A stretch of DNA of 64,000 bases from Burkholderia sp. Ac-20365 (GTDB lineage: Bacteria; Pseudomonadota; Gammaproteobacteria; Burkholderiales; Burkholderiaceae). A program made the position numbers and the translations under genes. The DNA lies in NCBI RefSeq assembly GCF_017104715.1, contig NZ_JAAGPI010000015.1:62001-126000 (forward strand), read 5' to 3'. This document shows, piece by piece, positions 11,314 through 20,456 of this stretch (within the stretch, counting starts at the first letter, position 1; the number at the start of each line of letters is the position of its first letter). Under the pieces are notes generated by a model. The model had not been told where the DNA came from. It was given only the letters and a program-made list of their open reading frames with translations, and did not search any database.

Positions 11314-11970
11314 ATGAGAGAAATTCCTGTGTCCTCGTCGGCTGTCAGTCCGATCCGGGATGAACGCGTCAACCAGGTGCTGGACCGCTTGAATGCATCG
11401 CGGCGCTTTCCCGATCGCAGCGCGTTCGGCGGACCGTCGGGCAATGATCCGCAAGCCTTTGCGGACTACGGCTTTTCGATTCATCCGGATCAGGGCGAGC
11501 TGATTTACGTGCTTTGTCGCGGTATGCGCGCGACACGCGTCGTTGATTTCGCCACGTCGATCGGCATGTCTGCGCTGTACTTCGCGGCCGCGATGCGCGA
11601 CAACGGTGGCGGGCTGGTGATCGGTTCGGAACTCGTGCCTTCGAAGGCGGAGATCGCGCGTCAGAACCTCGCGGAAGCGGGGCTCGCGCAATATGCGGAT
11701 ATCCGCGTCGGCGATGCGCGGCAAACACTGCGCGATGGGGGCGGCCCGATCGACTTCGCGTTGATCGACGGGTGGCCGCTGGATGAAGGGCCGTCGCTCG
11801 CGCGCACGGTGGTCGAACTGATCGCGCCGCAGCTGCGGGTTGGCGGATATATCCTGAATGACAATGCCGAAGCGGATTTTCTCGAGTACATCCGCGATCC
11901 GGATAACGGCTTCATTTCGATCACGCTGCCGATCAAGCGCGGCACCGAGCTTGCGCTGAAGATCCGTTGA
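11314..11970 (+). CDS. SAM-dependent O-methyltransferase, class I
   Basis: A 218-residue protein of the O-methyltransferase family 3 type (catechol-OMT/caffeoyl-CoA-OMT-like). It has the SAM-binding motif VVDFATSIGMSALYFAAA near residue 75, an acidic motif near residue 100 and FALIDG near residue 150. It probably methylates a hydroxyl of a small molecule; the substrate is unknown. The ATG at 11314 has a near-perfect AAGGAG 8 nt upstream, which decides this start over earlier in-frame codons. It is divergent from the heme receptor and 107 bp before a GST gene, with no clear functional link to either. Confidence 0.8.
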   Translation: MREIPVSSSAVSPIRDERVNQVLDRLNASRRFPDRSAFGGPSGNDPQAFADYGFSIHPDQGELIYVLCRGMRATRVVDFATSIGMSALYFAAAMRDNGGGLVIGSELVPSKAEIARQNLAEAGLAQYADIRVGDARQTLRDGGGPIDFALIDGWPLDEGPSLARTVVELIAPQLRVGGYILNDNAEADFLEYIRDPDNGFISITLPIKRGTELALKIR

Positions 11971-12077
11971 TGTGCGGTCGCAGGGACACTTGAACGGGCA
12001 GTGTCGTCCAACTGTACATTGAGCCAGATAGCGGACGAGGCCTAGACTGCGTGGGTTCAAACAGCCATCGCACTCAC

Positions 12078-12701
12078 ATGCTCGAAATACTTGGAAAGGC
12101 GTCCTCGATCAACGTCCGCAAAGTATTGTGGACTTGCGCCGAACTCAACCTTCCTTTCGAACGGGAGGACTGGGGCGCTGGCTTCAGATCCACGCAAACG
12201 CCTGAATTTCTCGCGCTGAATCCAAACGGACTCGTGCCCGTCATCCGGGACGCGGACATCGTTCTGTGGGAGTCGAACTCGATCATCCGCTATCTGGCTT
12301 CCCGTTATGACGGCATGCATCTCTATCCTGCCGGTCCGCTCGAACGTGCGCGTGTCGATCAATGGATGGACTGGCAGGCAACGGACCTGAACCGGTCGTG
12401 GAGCTACGCGTTTCTCGGGTTGGTCAGGAAATCGGCGGCGCATCAATCGGCGGATGAGATCGCGAACTCGATCGCGAGCTGGACGGCGAACATGCGCATC
12501 CTCGACGGGCAGCTGCGCGCGACAGGCGCGTTCGTCGCCGGAAAGCAGTTTTCGCTTGCCGACATTCCCGTGGGTTTGTCGGTGAACCGCTGGTTCAGCA
12601 CGCCGTTCGATCATCCGCAGTTCCCGGCCGTCAGCGACTACTTCGAATGCCTCGCCGATCGTCCGGGCTTCGCCAGTTATTGCCGTAACGGCCTGCCGTA
12701 A
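12078..12701 (+). CDS. Glutathione S-transferase family protein
   Basis: A 207-residue two-domain GST. The thioredoxin-like N-domain (residues 1-80) carries KASSINVRKV in the glutathione-site loop, the cis-Pro motif NGLVPVI and the ESNSIIRYL motif that binds the gamma-glutamyl group. The helical C-domain spans about 87-205 (RVDQWMDWQ, then FSLADIPVG). It presumably conjugates or reduces small electrophiles in the cytosol. The ATG at 12078 starts right at the fold; a GTG nine codons earlier adds only a short polar extension. No operon partner is evident. Confidence 0.88.
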   Translation: MLEILGKASSINVRKVLWTCAELNLPFEREDWGAGFRSTQTPEFLALNPNGLVPVIRDADIVLWESNSIIRYLASRYDGMHLYPAGPLERARVDQWMDWQATDLNRSWSYAFLGLVRKSAAHQSADEIANSIASWTANMRILDGQLRATGAFVAGKQFSLADIPVGLSVNRWFSTPFDHPQFPAVSDYFECLADRPGFASYCRNGLP

Positions 12702-12812
12702 AGGCCTGCCCGGCCTTCCGACACCTTTCCCGTCACCCGGGATCCCGTCACACACGCTCGAGCGCTAGGCGAAAACCCTGGCGCAATTCGGCCTTGTCGA
12801 GCGTAATTCCAC

Positions 12813-12831
12813 TGGTATGATGACATCATGA
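12813..12831 (-). promoter_or_regulatory. Candidate GntR operator before the apiose ABC operon
   Basis: The minus-strand reading TCATGATGTCATCATACCA shares 13 of 19 positions with the site before the GntR gene and also resembles the site before the MFS operon (common core TCATnAnACCA). It contains the perfect palindrome ATGATG-A-CATCAT at 12817-12829. It lies 94 bp upstream of the binding-protein gene. Regulation by the GntR protein at 25499 is an inference from the three shared sites. Confidence 0.6.
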
Positions 12832-12924
12832 CGGCACAAGTGATGAGTAGACTGTAACGACAAAATCGACCGTCGACTGGTTTTAGGCAGTGCACAGGCG
12901 TTTAACCAGACTGGAGACAAGACG

Positions 12925-13857
12925 ATGAAAGCATCGAAGCGGTGGCTCGCGCTCGCGTTGACCACCATGGCGGTCGCGAGCGGCGCCGCGCAGGCGGCGA
13001 ATCTGATCGCCATCATTACTCCCTCACACGACAACCCGTTCTTCAAGGCCGAAGCCGATACCGCGAACGCGCGTGCGAAGGCGCTCGGCTACGACACCAT
13101 CGTGCTCGTCCACGACGACGACGCGAACAAGCAATCGAATCTCGTCGATACCGCCATCGCGCGCGGCGCGAAAGCGATCATTCTCGACAACGCGGGCTCC
13201 GAGGCATCGATCGCCGCTGTCAAGAAAGCCAAGGCGGCGGGCATCCCGTCGTTCCTGATCGATCGCGAGATCAACGCGACCGGTATCGCCGTATCGCAGA
13301 TCGTGTCGAACAACTATCAGGGCGCGCAGCTTGGCGGGCGCGCGTTCGTGAAGGCGCTCGGCGAGAAGGGCAACTATGTCGAACTGGTGGGACGCGAGGC
13401 GGATATCAATGCCGGCATCCGCTCGAAGGGCTATCACGATGTGATCGACCAGTTTCCGAACATGAAGATGGTCGAGCGGCAGTCGGCTAACTGGAGCCAG
13501 ACGGAAGCGTATCGCGTGATGGAAACGATCCTGCAAAGCCACCCCGATATCAAGGGCGTGATTGCGGGCAACGACACGATGGCGATGGGCGCATCGGCTG
13601 CGTTGAAGGCAGCGAAGCGCGCCGATGTAATCGTGGTCGGCTTCGACGGCAGCAACGATGTGCGCGACGCGATCATGCGCAACGACATCCGCGCAACCGT
13701 GCTGCAACCCGCCGCGCAGGCCGCCACGGAAGCCGTCGATCAGGCCGACAAGTACATGAAGACAGGCGCGACGGGCAAGCCTGAAAAGCAGCTGATCAAC
13801 TGCTCGCTGATCACGAAAGCGAACGCCGGCAAGCTCGACATGTTCGCGCTTCGCTGA
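12925..13857 (+). CDS. Sugar ABC transporter periplasmic binding protein, D-apiose candidate
   Basis: A 310-residue RbsB-like periplasmic binding protein with a cleavable signal peptide (cleavage near AAQAA, residue about 25). It has the two-lobed family pattern PSHDNPFFKAEADTA near residue 32, FLIDRE near residue 112 and GVIAGNDTMAMGA near residue 212. It would capture a pentose-like sugar for the downstream ATPase and permease. D-apiose is inferred from the ApsD-ApnL genes in the same run. A GGAGA ribosome site lies 8 nt before the ATG. First gene of a probable six-gene operon ending at 20296. Confidence 0.85.
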   Translation: MKASKRWLALALTTMAVASGAAQAANLIAIITPSHDNPFFKAEADTANARAKALGYDTIVLVHDDDANKQSNLVDTAIARGAKAIILDNAGSEASIAAVKKAKAAGIPSFLIDREINATGIAVSQIVSNNYQGAQLGGRAFVKALGEKGNYVELVGREADINAGIRSKGYHDVIDQFPNMKMVERQSANWSQTEAYRVMETILQSHPDIKGVIAGNDTMAMGASAALKAAKRADVIVVGFDGSNDVRDAIMRNDIRATVLQPAAQAATEAVDQADKYMKTGATGKPEKQLINCSLITKANAGKLDMFALR

Positions 13858-13934
13858 GTCATTGCTTCGCTCGACGGGGATGCCACTTACGCGCATCCCC
13901 GGTGATTCTCATCCGGCGTACCGAGAGGTCATCC

Positions 13935-14594
13935 ATGAGAAGTTGCATGTACGCGGCGATCGTCGTCATTGCCGCGAGCGGGGCGTTGCAAGGCTGCAAG
14001 CTGGTCAAACACGACGCGCAGACGTCGAAGAATTCACGCGATGCGTACGCGTCGGCGGGCTACGATCCGAACGCGATGGTCGCGTCGATGTGGAGCACGA
14101 AGATCGTGCCAGATGTCGAAAAGCGCGCGACCGATTACGCGACCCTGCGCGACGCGATCAAGGCCGACCCGGACGCAGCAGGCAAGAAATACGGCTATCG
14201 CGGCAAGGATGACGGCGCGCCGTGGAATTTCCCGACGAAAGTGCACGGCACCATCGTCGATGTCGATACGGCGTCGAGCCAGGGCACGGTAGGCATCGAT
14301 ATCGATGGCGACGGTAAAGCCGATGTGATCGTCGATATCGGTCCGACCGTGCTCGGTACGACGCTGCGCGACACGCTCGATTTCATCTCCTTCACGAGCT
14401 TTCGCAATCAGATCGAATACGCGCAGTTCGGCACCGCGCTGAACAGCTACGCGGCCACGCATGTGATGAAGCCGTTTCCGCGCGATGCGCTCAAGGGCAA
14501 GGCGGTCACGGTGACGGGCGCGTTCTCGTACGATTCGTCGGCGGATCAGCCTGAAGTCGTGCCACTAGCGCTGTCGCTCGGAGGCAAGTCATGA
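13935..14594 (+). CDS. DUF2291 periplasmic lipoprotein in sugar ABC operon
   Basis: A 219-residue predicted lipoprotein with lipobox LQGC, so lipidation at Cys21. The mature part belongs to the DUF2291 type (conserved HGTIVDVDTASSQGTVGIDI). Such proteins recur beside ribose-type ABC importers, but their biochemical role is not established. It overlaps the ATPase gene by ATGA (14591-14594), a sign of translational coupling and of a role in the same transporter. The ATG at 13935 has AGAGG 7 nt upstream. An accessory factor of the importer is the simplest inference. Confidence 0.75.
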   Translation: MRSCMYAAIVVIAASGALQGCKLVKHDAQTSKNSRDAYASAGYDPNAMVASMWSTKIVPDVEKRATDYATLRDAIKADPDAAGKKYGYRGKDDGAPWNFPTKVHGTIVDVDTASSQGTVGIDIDGDGKADVIVDIGPTVLGTTLRDTLDFISFTSFRNQIEYAQFGTALNSYAATHVMKPFPRDALKGKAVTVTGAFSYDSSADQPEVVPLALSLGGKS

Positions 14595-16147
14595 GCGTGG
14601 CAGGCGAAGTGGACGACGTGATTCTTCACGTCGAAGGCGTGACGAAGGTCTATCCAGGCACGGTTGCATTGAAGGAAGTCAACTTCGCCGTGCGGCGCGC
14701 AGCGGTGAACGTGCTGGTCGGCGAGAACGGCGCGGGCAAGTCGACCTTGATGAAGATCATCGCCGGCGCGGAACAGCCGAGCACGGGGCGCCTGTTGCTC
14801 GACGGCAAGCCTGTCGAACTGACGAGCAGCGCGGACGCATTGCGGCATGGCATCGGCATCGTGTTTCAGGAACTCAATCTTTTCCCGAACCTGACGATCG
14901 CCGAGAACGTCTTCATCGCGCATGAGATCACGCGCGCGGGCATCGACATCGATGCCGACGCGCAGCGGCGCAAGGTGCGCGAACTGCTGAAGCGGCTGGA
15001 ACTGGATGTGAGCCCGGATACGCTTGTCGAAGACTTGCGCATCGGCCAGCAACAGTTGGTCGAAATCGCAAAGGCGCTCGCGCACGACGCGCGCGTGCTG
15101 ATCCTCGACGAACCCACTTCCGCGTTGAGCGCAGCCGAAGTGGACGTGCTGTTTCAGGTGATCGCGGACCTGAAGGCGCACGGCGTTGCGATTGTCTATA
15201 TCTCGCACCGTCTCGAAGAACTGATCCGCATCGGCGATTACATCACCGTGCTGCGCGATGGCCGCATCACCGGAAATCAGCCCATGGCGCAGGTGGACGT
15301 GCCGTGGATCGTGCGTCAGATGGTGGGCCGCGACACGAAGGATTTCTCGCGTCCGGTCGGCCACGCGCGCGGCGCTGAAGTGCTGACGGTGCGCGACGTG
15401 TCGCTGCCGCGCAAGGGCAGCGGCTTGCTGGTCGATCATGTGTCGCTGTCGCTGCATGCGGGCGAGATCGTCGGCATTTACGGTTTGATGGGCGCGGGGC
15501 GGTCGGAATTGTTCGAGTGCATTCTCGGTTGTCATCCGCATGCGACGGGCGAGATTGTCCTGGACGGCAAGCCGCTCGCCGGCAAGCCGATCGCCCGCCG
15601 CGTCGCGCAAGGTCTCGCGCTGATTCCCGAAGACCGCAAGGCCGATGCATTGCTGCCCATTCTGTCGATCGGCGACAACATGACGATCTCCAGCCTCGGC
15701 GAGTTCGCGCGCGCATTCCATATCAGCACGCAGCGCGAGCAGCGCTCGATCACGCAATACATCCGCGATCTCGCGATCAAGGTCGCCGACTGGCGCCTCC
15801 CCGTGAGTTCGCTGTCGGGCGGCAACCAGCAGAAGGTGGTCATCGCGCGGGCGCTGATGACCACGCCGAAAGTGCTGCTGATGGACGAACCGAGCCGCGG
15901 CATCGACGTCGGCGCGAAAGCGGACATCTTCAAGGTGATGCGCGATCTCGCCGTGAAGGGGCTCGGCATTCTGTTCGTGACCTCAGATCTTGAAGAAGTG
16001 ATGGCGCTGTCCGACCGCATTCTGGTGATGTCGAACGGACGCGTGACGGCCGAATTCGACGCATCCGAAGCGACCCAGGATGCGCTCGTCGCGGCTTCCG
16101 CAATCGGGCATCGCACGGCGGCAACGGAACAACGCGCGGCCGCCTGA
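14591..16147 (+). CDS. Sugar ABC transporter ATP-binding protein (RbsA/XylG type, two ABC domains)
   Basis: A 518-residue tandem ATPase. The first ABC domain has Walker A GENGAGKST near residue 47 and Walker B LILDEPTSAL near residue 170. The second has a degenerate Walker A, GLMGAGRSE, near residue 297 and signature LSGGNQQKV near residue 411, as usual in the CUT2 family. It powers import of a monosaccharide with the adjacent binding protein and permease. The 4-bp overlap with the DUF2291 gene and the operon order support one functional unit; the D-apiose substrate is from context. Confidence 0.9.
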   Translation: MSVAGEVDDVILHVEGVTKVYPGTVALKEVNFAVRRAAVNVLVGENGAGKSTLMKIIAGAEQPSTGRLLLDGKPVELTSSADALRHGIGIVFQELNLFPNLTIAENVFIAHEITRAGIDIDADAQRRKVRELLKRLELDVSPDTLVEDLRIGQQQLVEIAKALAHDARVLILDEPTSALSAAEVDVLFQVIADLKAHGVAIVYISHRLEELIRIGDYITVLRDGRITGNQPMAQVDVPWIVRQMVGRDTKDFSRPVGHARGAEVLTVRDVSLPRKGSGLLVDHVSLSLHAGEIVGIYGLMGAGRSELFECILGCHPHATGEIVLDGKPLAGKPIARRVAQGLALIPEDRKADALLPILSIGDNMTISSLGEFARAFHISTQREQRSITQYIRDLAIKVADWRLPVSSLSGGNQQKVVIARALMTTPKVLLMDEPSRGIDVGAKADIFKVMRDLAVKGLGILFVTSDLEEVMALSDRILVMSNGRVTAEFDASEATQDALVAASAIGHRTAATEQRAAA

Positions 16148-16193
16148 CGCGGCACGTTTCAACGCAGATCCAGCAACACACTGGAGACTATTC

Positions 16194-17261
16194 ATGACGA
16201 TGGCTATCAAGGGCGAAGCGCCGGGCGCGAGCATTGGCGAGGCACCGCTTCTGCTGCTGCTCAAGCTGCGCACGTTCATCGCGCTGTTTGCCGTTGCGAT
16301 CTTTTTCTCGTTCGCGGCGCACAACTTTCTGAGCATCGAAAACCTGCTGATCATGTCGCGGCACGTCGCGCTGAACGCGTTTCTCGCCATCGGCATGACG
16401 TTCGTGATCGTCGCGGGCGGCATCGATCTGTCCGTCGGGTCGATTGTCGGCCTGTCGGGCATGGTGGCGGGCGGCTTGATCCTGCATGGCATTCCGCTCG
16501 GCGACGAATACACGCTGTATCTGAGCGTGCCGGAAACGATCGTGGTCGCGCTGCTGACGGGCGTGGCTGTCGGCGCGATCAACGGGCTGCTGATTACGCG
16601 TCTGAACGTCGCGCCATTCATCGCGACACTCGGCACCTTGTATATCGCGCGCGGTGCGGCGCTGCTGTCGTCGGGCGGCGAGACGTTCCCGAACCTCACC
16701 GGCAATCCCGATTACGGCACGACGGGTTTCCCCGTGCTCGGCAGCGCCGCGATCCTCGGCATTCCGTTGACGATCTGGCTGCTGGTCGTGGTTGGCGTGA
16801 TTGCCGCGTATATCGCGGGGCGCACGCCACTCGGGCGGCAGATATACGCGATCGGCAGCAACGAGCGCGCGGCGCAGCTGTCCGGCGTGCGCGTGAATCG
16901 CGTGAAGATGTTCGTCTATATGTTTTCGGGGCTGTGCGCGGCGATTGTCGGGCTGATCATTTCGTCGGAACTGGTCGCGTCGCATCCGATGAGCGGCGAG
17001 ACCTTCGAACTCAACGCGATCGCAGCGGCCGTGCTGGGCGGCACGTCGATGTCAGGAGGGCGCGGCAAGATCGGCGGCACGATCATCGGTGCTTTCGTGA
17101 TCGGCATTCTGTCCGACGGGCTCGTGATGATGGGCGTCAGCGCGTTCTGGCAAACGGTCATCAAGGGTGTTGTGATCGTCGCGGCCGTGGTGGTCGATCA
17201 GATCCAGCGGCGCGTGCAGCAACGCTTCGCGTTGCAGAAACAGGCTGCAACGGGAGCGTGA
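16194..17261 (+). CDS. Sugar ABC transporter permease (RbsC type)
   Basis: A 355-residue CUT2-family inner-membrane permease with about nine hydrophobic helices. Family motifs are VIVAGGIDLSVGSIVGLSGM near residue 75 and NAIAAAVLGGTSMSGGRGKI near residue 275. The ATG at 16194 follows GGAG by 7 nt and lies 46 bp after the ATPase gene; an open extension upstream overlaps that gene and is rejected. It likely forms a homodimeric channel with the RbsA-type ATPase. The oxidoreductase starts 3 bp after its stop, which ties transport to the first catabolic step. Confidence 0.9.
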   Translation: MTMAIKGEAPGASIGEAPLLLLLKLRTFIALFAVAIFFSFAAHNFLSIENLLIMSRHVALNAFLAIGMTFVIVAGGIDLSVGSIVGLSGMVAGGLILHGIPLGDEYTLYLSVPETIVVALLTGVAVGAINGLLITRLNVAPFIATLGTLYIARGAALLSSGGETFPNLTGNPDYGTTGFPVLGSAAILGIPLTIWLLVVVGVIAAYIAGRTPLGRQIYAIGSNERAAQLSGVRVNRVKMFVYMFSGLCAAIVGLIISSELVASHPMSGETFELNAIAAAVLGGTSMSGGRGKIGGTIIGAFVIGILSDGLVMMGVSAFWQTVIKGVVIVAAVVVDQIQRRVQQRFALQKQAATGA

Positions 17262-17264
17262 ACG

Positions 17265-18350
17265 ATGAGCGCATCGGGTTTGCAAAATCGCGATTCGTTC
17301 AATGGCGCGCTGATCGGTTGCGGGTTCTTCGCGCGGAACCATCTGCATGCGTGGCGTGATATCGCAGGCGCGAACATCGTCGCGCTGTGCGATGCGGATG
17401 AAACGCGCCTGCATGCGGCGGGCCGCGAGTTCGGCATCGAGCGACTTTATACCGATGCCGCCGCGATGCTGCGCGCCGAACGGCTGGATTTCGTCGATAT
17501 CGCGACGACGGTCGCGAGTCATCGCGCGCTGGTCGAACTGGCCGCCCATGCGGGCGTCGCGACGATCTGCCAGAAACCGTTCGCGCGCACGCTCGACGAC
17601 GCACGCGCGATGGTCGCCGCGTGCGACAAGGCGAACGTGCCGTTGATGGTGCACGAGAACTTTCGCTGGCAAAGCGCGATTCAGGCTGTCGGCGCGGCGT
17701 TGCAGGCGGGCGCGATCGGCAGGCCGTTCTGGGGCCGTGTGTCGTTCCGTTCGGCTTTCGATGTGTTCAGCGGGCAGCCGTACCTGGCGCAAGGCGAGCG
17801 CTTCATCGTCGAAGACCTGGGGATACATGTACTCGATATCGCGCGTTTTCTGTTCGGCGACGCGACGCGCGTAGCGGCGGCGACATCGCGCGTGAATCCG
17901 GCGATCAAGGGCGAAGACGTCGCGACGATCATGCTGGTTCACGAGAGCGGGGTGAACAGCATCGTCGATTGCAGCTACGCGACGCGACTGCCGCGCGAGC
18001 TGTTTCCGCAGACGCTGATCGAAATCGACGGTTCCGCGGGCACGTTGCGGCTAATGGCCGATTACCAGCTTCAGATTCACACCGATGCCGGCACCGAACT
18101 GCGCGATGCGAGGCCGCCCGCGCTGTCCTGGGCCAGCGCGCCGTGGGAAGCGATCCAGGGCAGTGTGCTGAATATCCAGTCGCACTGGATCGATTGCCTG
18201 CGCAGCGGGCGTGAACCCGCCACAAGCGGTCGCGACAATCTGCGCACGCTTGCGCTCGTCGAAGCGACCTATCTGTCAGCGGGCGAAGGGCGCAGCGTCG
18301 AACCAGGCGAACTGGAGCGCGCGCCTTTGCGCCGGCAGGTTGCGCGATGA
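17265..18350 (+). CDS. apsD: Gfo/Idh/MocA oxidoreductase, probable D-apiose dehydrogenase ApsD
   Basis: A 361-residue NAD(P)-dependent oxidoreductase. The Rossmann fold spans residues about 12-130 (ALIGCGFFARNHLHAW). The catalytic Lys is in CQKPFA near residue 105, and the C-domain motif EDLGIHVLDIARFLFG near residue 185 holds the catalytic-region His. In the published D-apiose pathways a protein of this family oxidises D-apiose to D-apionolactone. Here it lies between the ABC importer and an ApnL-like lactonase, overlapping the latter by ATGA, which supports that role. The assignment rests on synteny, since Gfo/Idh/MocA sequences alone do not fix the sugar. Confidence 0.75.
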   Translation: MSASGLQNRDSFNGALIGCGFFARNHLHAWRDIAGANIVALCDADETRLHAAGREFGIERLYTDAAAMLRAERLDFVDIATTVASHRALVELAAHAGVATICQKPFARTLDDARAMVAACDKANVPLMVHENFRWQSAIQAVGAALQAGAIGRPFWGRVSFRSAFDVFSGQPYLAQGERFIVEDLGIHVLDIARFLFGDATRVAAATSRVNPAIKGEDVATIMLVHESGVNSIVDCSYATRLPRELFPQTLIEIDGSAGTLRLMADYQLQIHTDAGTELRDARPPALSWASAPWEAIQGSVLNIQSHWIDCLRSGREPATSGRDNLRTLALVEATYLSAGEGRSVEPGELERAPLRRQVAR

Positions 18351-20296
18351 ACGCGGATCTCGCGAAGCTTTACTACGGCACGAGCCAGCCCGTCGATCAG
18401 GCGCAGCGCCTGCAGGCTGGGCCGTGGTCCGCGCTGCTGATCGACGGTGCGTTGCACGATATCCGTTATCGCGATGTCGAAGTGATACGCGCGGTGGCGT
18501 TTCTGGTGCGCGACAAGGATTGGGGAACGTGTCGTCCTGTGCTGAGCGGCATCGAGATCGACCAGACGCAAAACGGGTTTCGCGTTGCGTACCGGGCGCA
18601 CTGTACGAATCCAGATGGACATGCATTGAGCTACGCTTTGTCGATAGATTGTGCGAGTGGCGGCGCGCTGACATTCAGCGCAACAGTGACGGCGCACGAT
18701 GCGTTTCTCACGGCGCGTTGCGGCTTCTGCGTGCTGCATCCGATAGACGGCGTCGCGGGCGCGCCGGCACGCGTCGAACACAGCGACGGCACGCGCGACA
18801 ATGCGGCGTTTCCGGCGCTGATCGATCCGTGGCAGCCGTTCAAGGACATCTGTTCTATCGAGCACGACATGCCGTGCGGGCATACCGTGCGCTGCGCATT
18901 CACGGGCGATGTGTTCGAGATGGAAGACCAGCGCAACTGGTCGGATGCATCGTTCAAGACCTATTCGCGGCCGCTGGCATTGCCGTGGCCTTTCACGCTG
19001 GACGCAGGCGCAACAACGACGCAGACGGTGATGCTGGATGTCGATGAGCGGGCATTTGTAAAGACCGAGGCGCGAACCGCGGTCAAACCTGAACTGCAAA
19101 CGCTCGACATCGATCTGAACGAACGCGCCGACGAAACAATGCCCGCGCTCGGCATCGCCATCGCTGCGGGCGAAGCGGACATCGCGCTCGATCATCTCGC
19201 GTTGCTGACCGAACTCGCGCCCCAGCAACTCACGCTCAGCTTCGACCCGTCAGCAGGACACGGCCTGCACGAACTCGAACGCTACGCGGCGTTGCAACGT
19301 CGAAGCGGCATCGAATGCGTGCTCGAATACGCGTTGCCCGGCGCCGATACGCCGCCTGCGGAACTCGATGCGCTTGCGTCACTGGTCGCGGCGTCGAGCC
19401 TGGAACTGACGGGCATTGTCGTGAGTCCGTCGGTGCATCGGCAGTCGAATCCGCCGGGCAGCGTGAGCCCGCCGTGTCCCGCGCTCGACGAGGTCTATCG
19501 CGAAGCGCGTCGCGCGTTTCCCGGCTTGCGCATTGGCGGCGGCATGCTCAGCTATTTCACCGAACTCAACCGCAAGCGTCCTCCGCTTGAACTGGTCGAC
19601 TGGACGACGCACGCGACCTGTCCGATCGTCCACGCCGCCGACGACGCCAGCGTGATGCAGACGCTCGAAGCCATCCCGCACATCACGCGCTCATGCCGCG
19701 CGCTGATCGGCGCGCAGCGGTATGCGATCGGTCCGATATCGATCGGCATGCGGCAGAACCCGTATGGTTCACGCGTGATGCCGAATCCACACGGGGAGCG
19801 CATCGCCATGGCCGGCTGCGATCCGCGCCAGCAAGCGCTCTTCGGCAGCGCATGGCTGGCCGGTTACGCAGCCGCGCTGGCAGGCGCGCGCGTCGACACG
19901 CTGACACTTGGCGCACTGACCGGCGCGCGCGGACTCGCCGATGTAACCGGCGGCCTGCGTCGCTATCCAATGTTCGACGTGGCGCGGGCGCTGGCCCGCA
20001 TGGCGGGCGCGACGCGGCTCACATGCGCGGGCGCGAATTCGCGTGAGATTGCGTGCCTGGCGGCGCGTGACGCGCAGGGCCACGTTCATCTCATCGTCGC
20101 GAATCTGAGCAGTTCGACGCGTACCGCGCGGCTCGATCTGCTCAACGTGCCGTCCGGCCGGCTAAATGCGTTGACGATCGATGAACAACTGGCTCGCAGC
20201 ACATACACCATGCAGTCAGGTGAACCCTTCACGCTACGCCCGTTTGCCTGCCTGATCGCGACGACGGCCACGCACGAGACCGCTTCACGCCCGTAA
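18347..20296 (+). CDS. apnL: D-apionate lactonase-like protein ApnL
   Basis: A 649-residue cytoplasmic protein without a signal peptide that overlaps apsD by 4 bp. Length, position and neighbours match ApnL of the D-apiose pathway, which opens D-apionolactone to D-apionate. The N-terminal half (1-260) is beta-rich; residues about 265-560 look like a (beta/alpha)8 domain, with a small beta domain at the end. I cannot point to proven catalytic residues. It ends the first transcription unit; the next gene lies 160 bp on, behind its own operator-like site. Confidence 0.75.
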   Translation: MNADLAKLYYGTSQPVDQAQRLQAGPWSALLIDGALHDIRYRDVEVIRAVAFLVRDKDWGTCRPVLSGIEIDQTQNGFRVAYRAHCTNPDGHALSYALSIDCASGGALTFSATVTAHDAFLTARCGFCVLHPIDGVAGAPARVEHSDGTRDNAAFPALIDPWQPFKDICSIEHDMPCGHTVRCAFTGDVFEMEDQRNWSDASFKTYSRPLALPWPFTLDAGATTTQTVMLDVDERAFVKTEARTAVKPELQTLDIDLNERADETMPALGIAIAAGEADIALDHLALLTELAPQQLTLSFDPSAGHGLHELERYAALQRRSGIECVLEYALPGADTPPAELDALASLVAASSLELTGIVVSPSVHRQSNPPGSVSPPCPALDEVYREARRAFPGLRIGGGMLSYFTELNRKRPPLELVDWTTHATCPIVHAADDASVMQTLEAIPHITRSCRALIGAQRYAIGPISIGMRQNPYGSRVMPNPHGERIAMAGCDPRQQALFGSAWLAGYAAALAGARVDTLTLGALTGARGLADVTGGLRRYPMFDVARALARMAGATRLTCAGANSREIACLAARDAQGHVHLIVANLSSSTRTARLDLLNVPSGRLNALTIDEQLARSTYTMQSGEPFTLRPFACLIATTATHETASRP

Positions 20297-20375
20297 TCAG
20301 AGAAAGCGCACCGACGCGCCAATGAACTGCTGAAACCTGTTGGTAGTAAACCCAGTGCCGCCTTTTTAATCTTGA

Positions 20376-20394
20376 TGGTCTACTCATCACACCA
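20376..20394 (+). promoter_or_regulatory. Candidate GntR operator before the MFS-ApnO-OiaX-OiaK operon
   Basis: The 19-bp site TGGTCTACTCATCACACCA begins with TGGT and ends with ACCA. It agrees with the site before the GntR gene at 14 of 19 positions (TGGT-T--TCAT-ACACCA). It lies 63 bp upstream of the next ATG, a plausible position for a repressor. Confidence 0.65.
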
Positions 20395-20456
20395 GCACAG
20401 CACATGAGTGATCTGTGCGGAGGCGCAGAGTCGCGAGACCTATCGAAGGAGACGCA

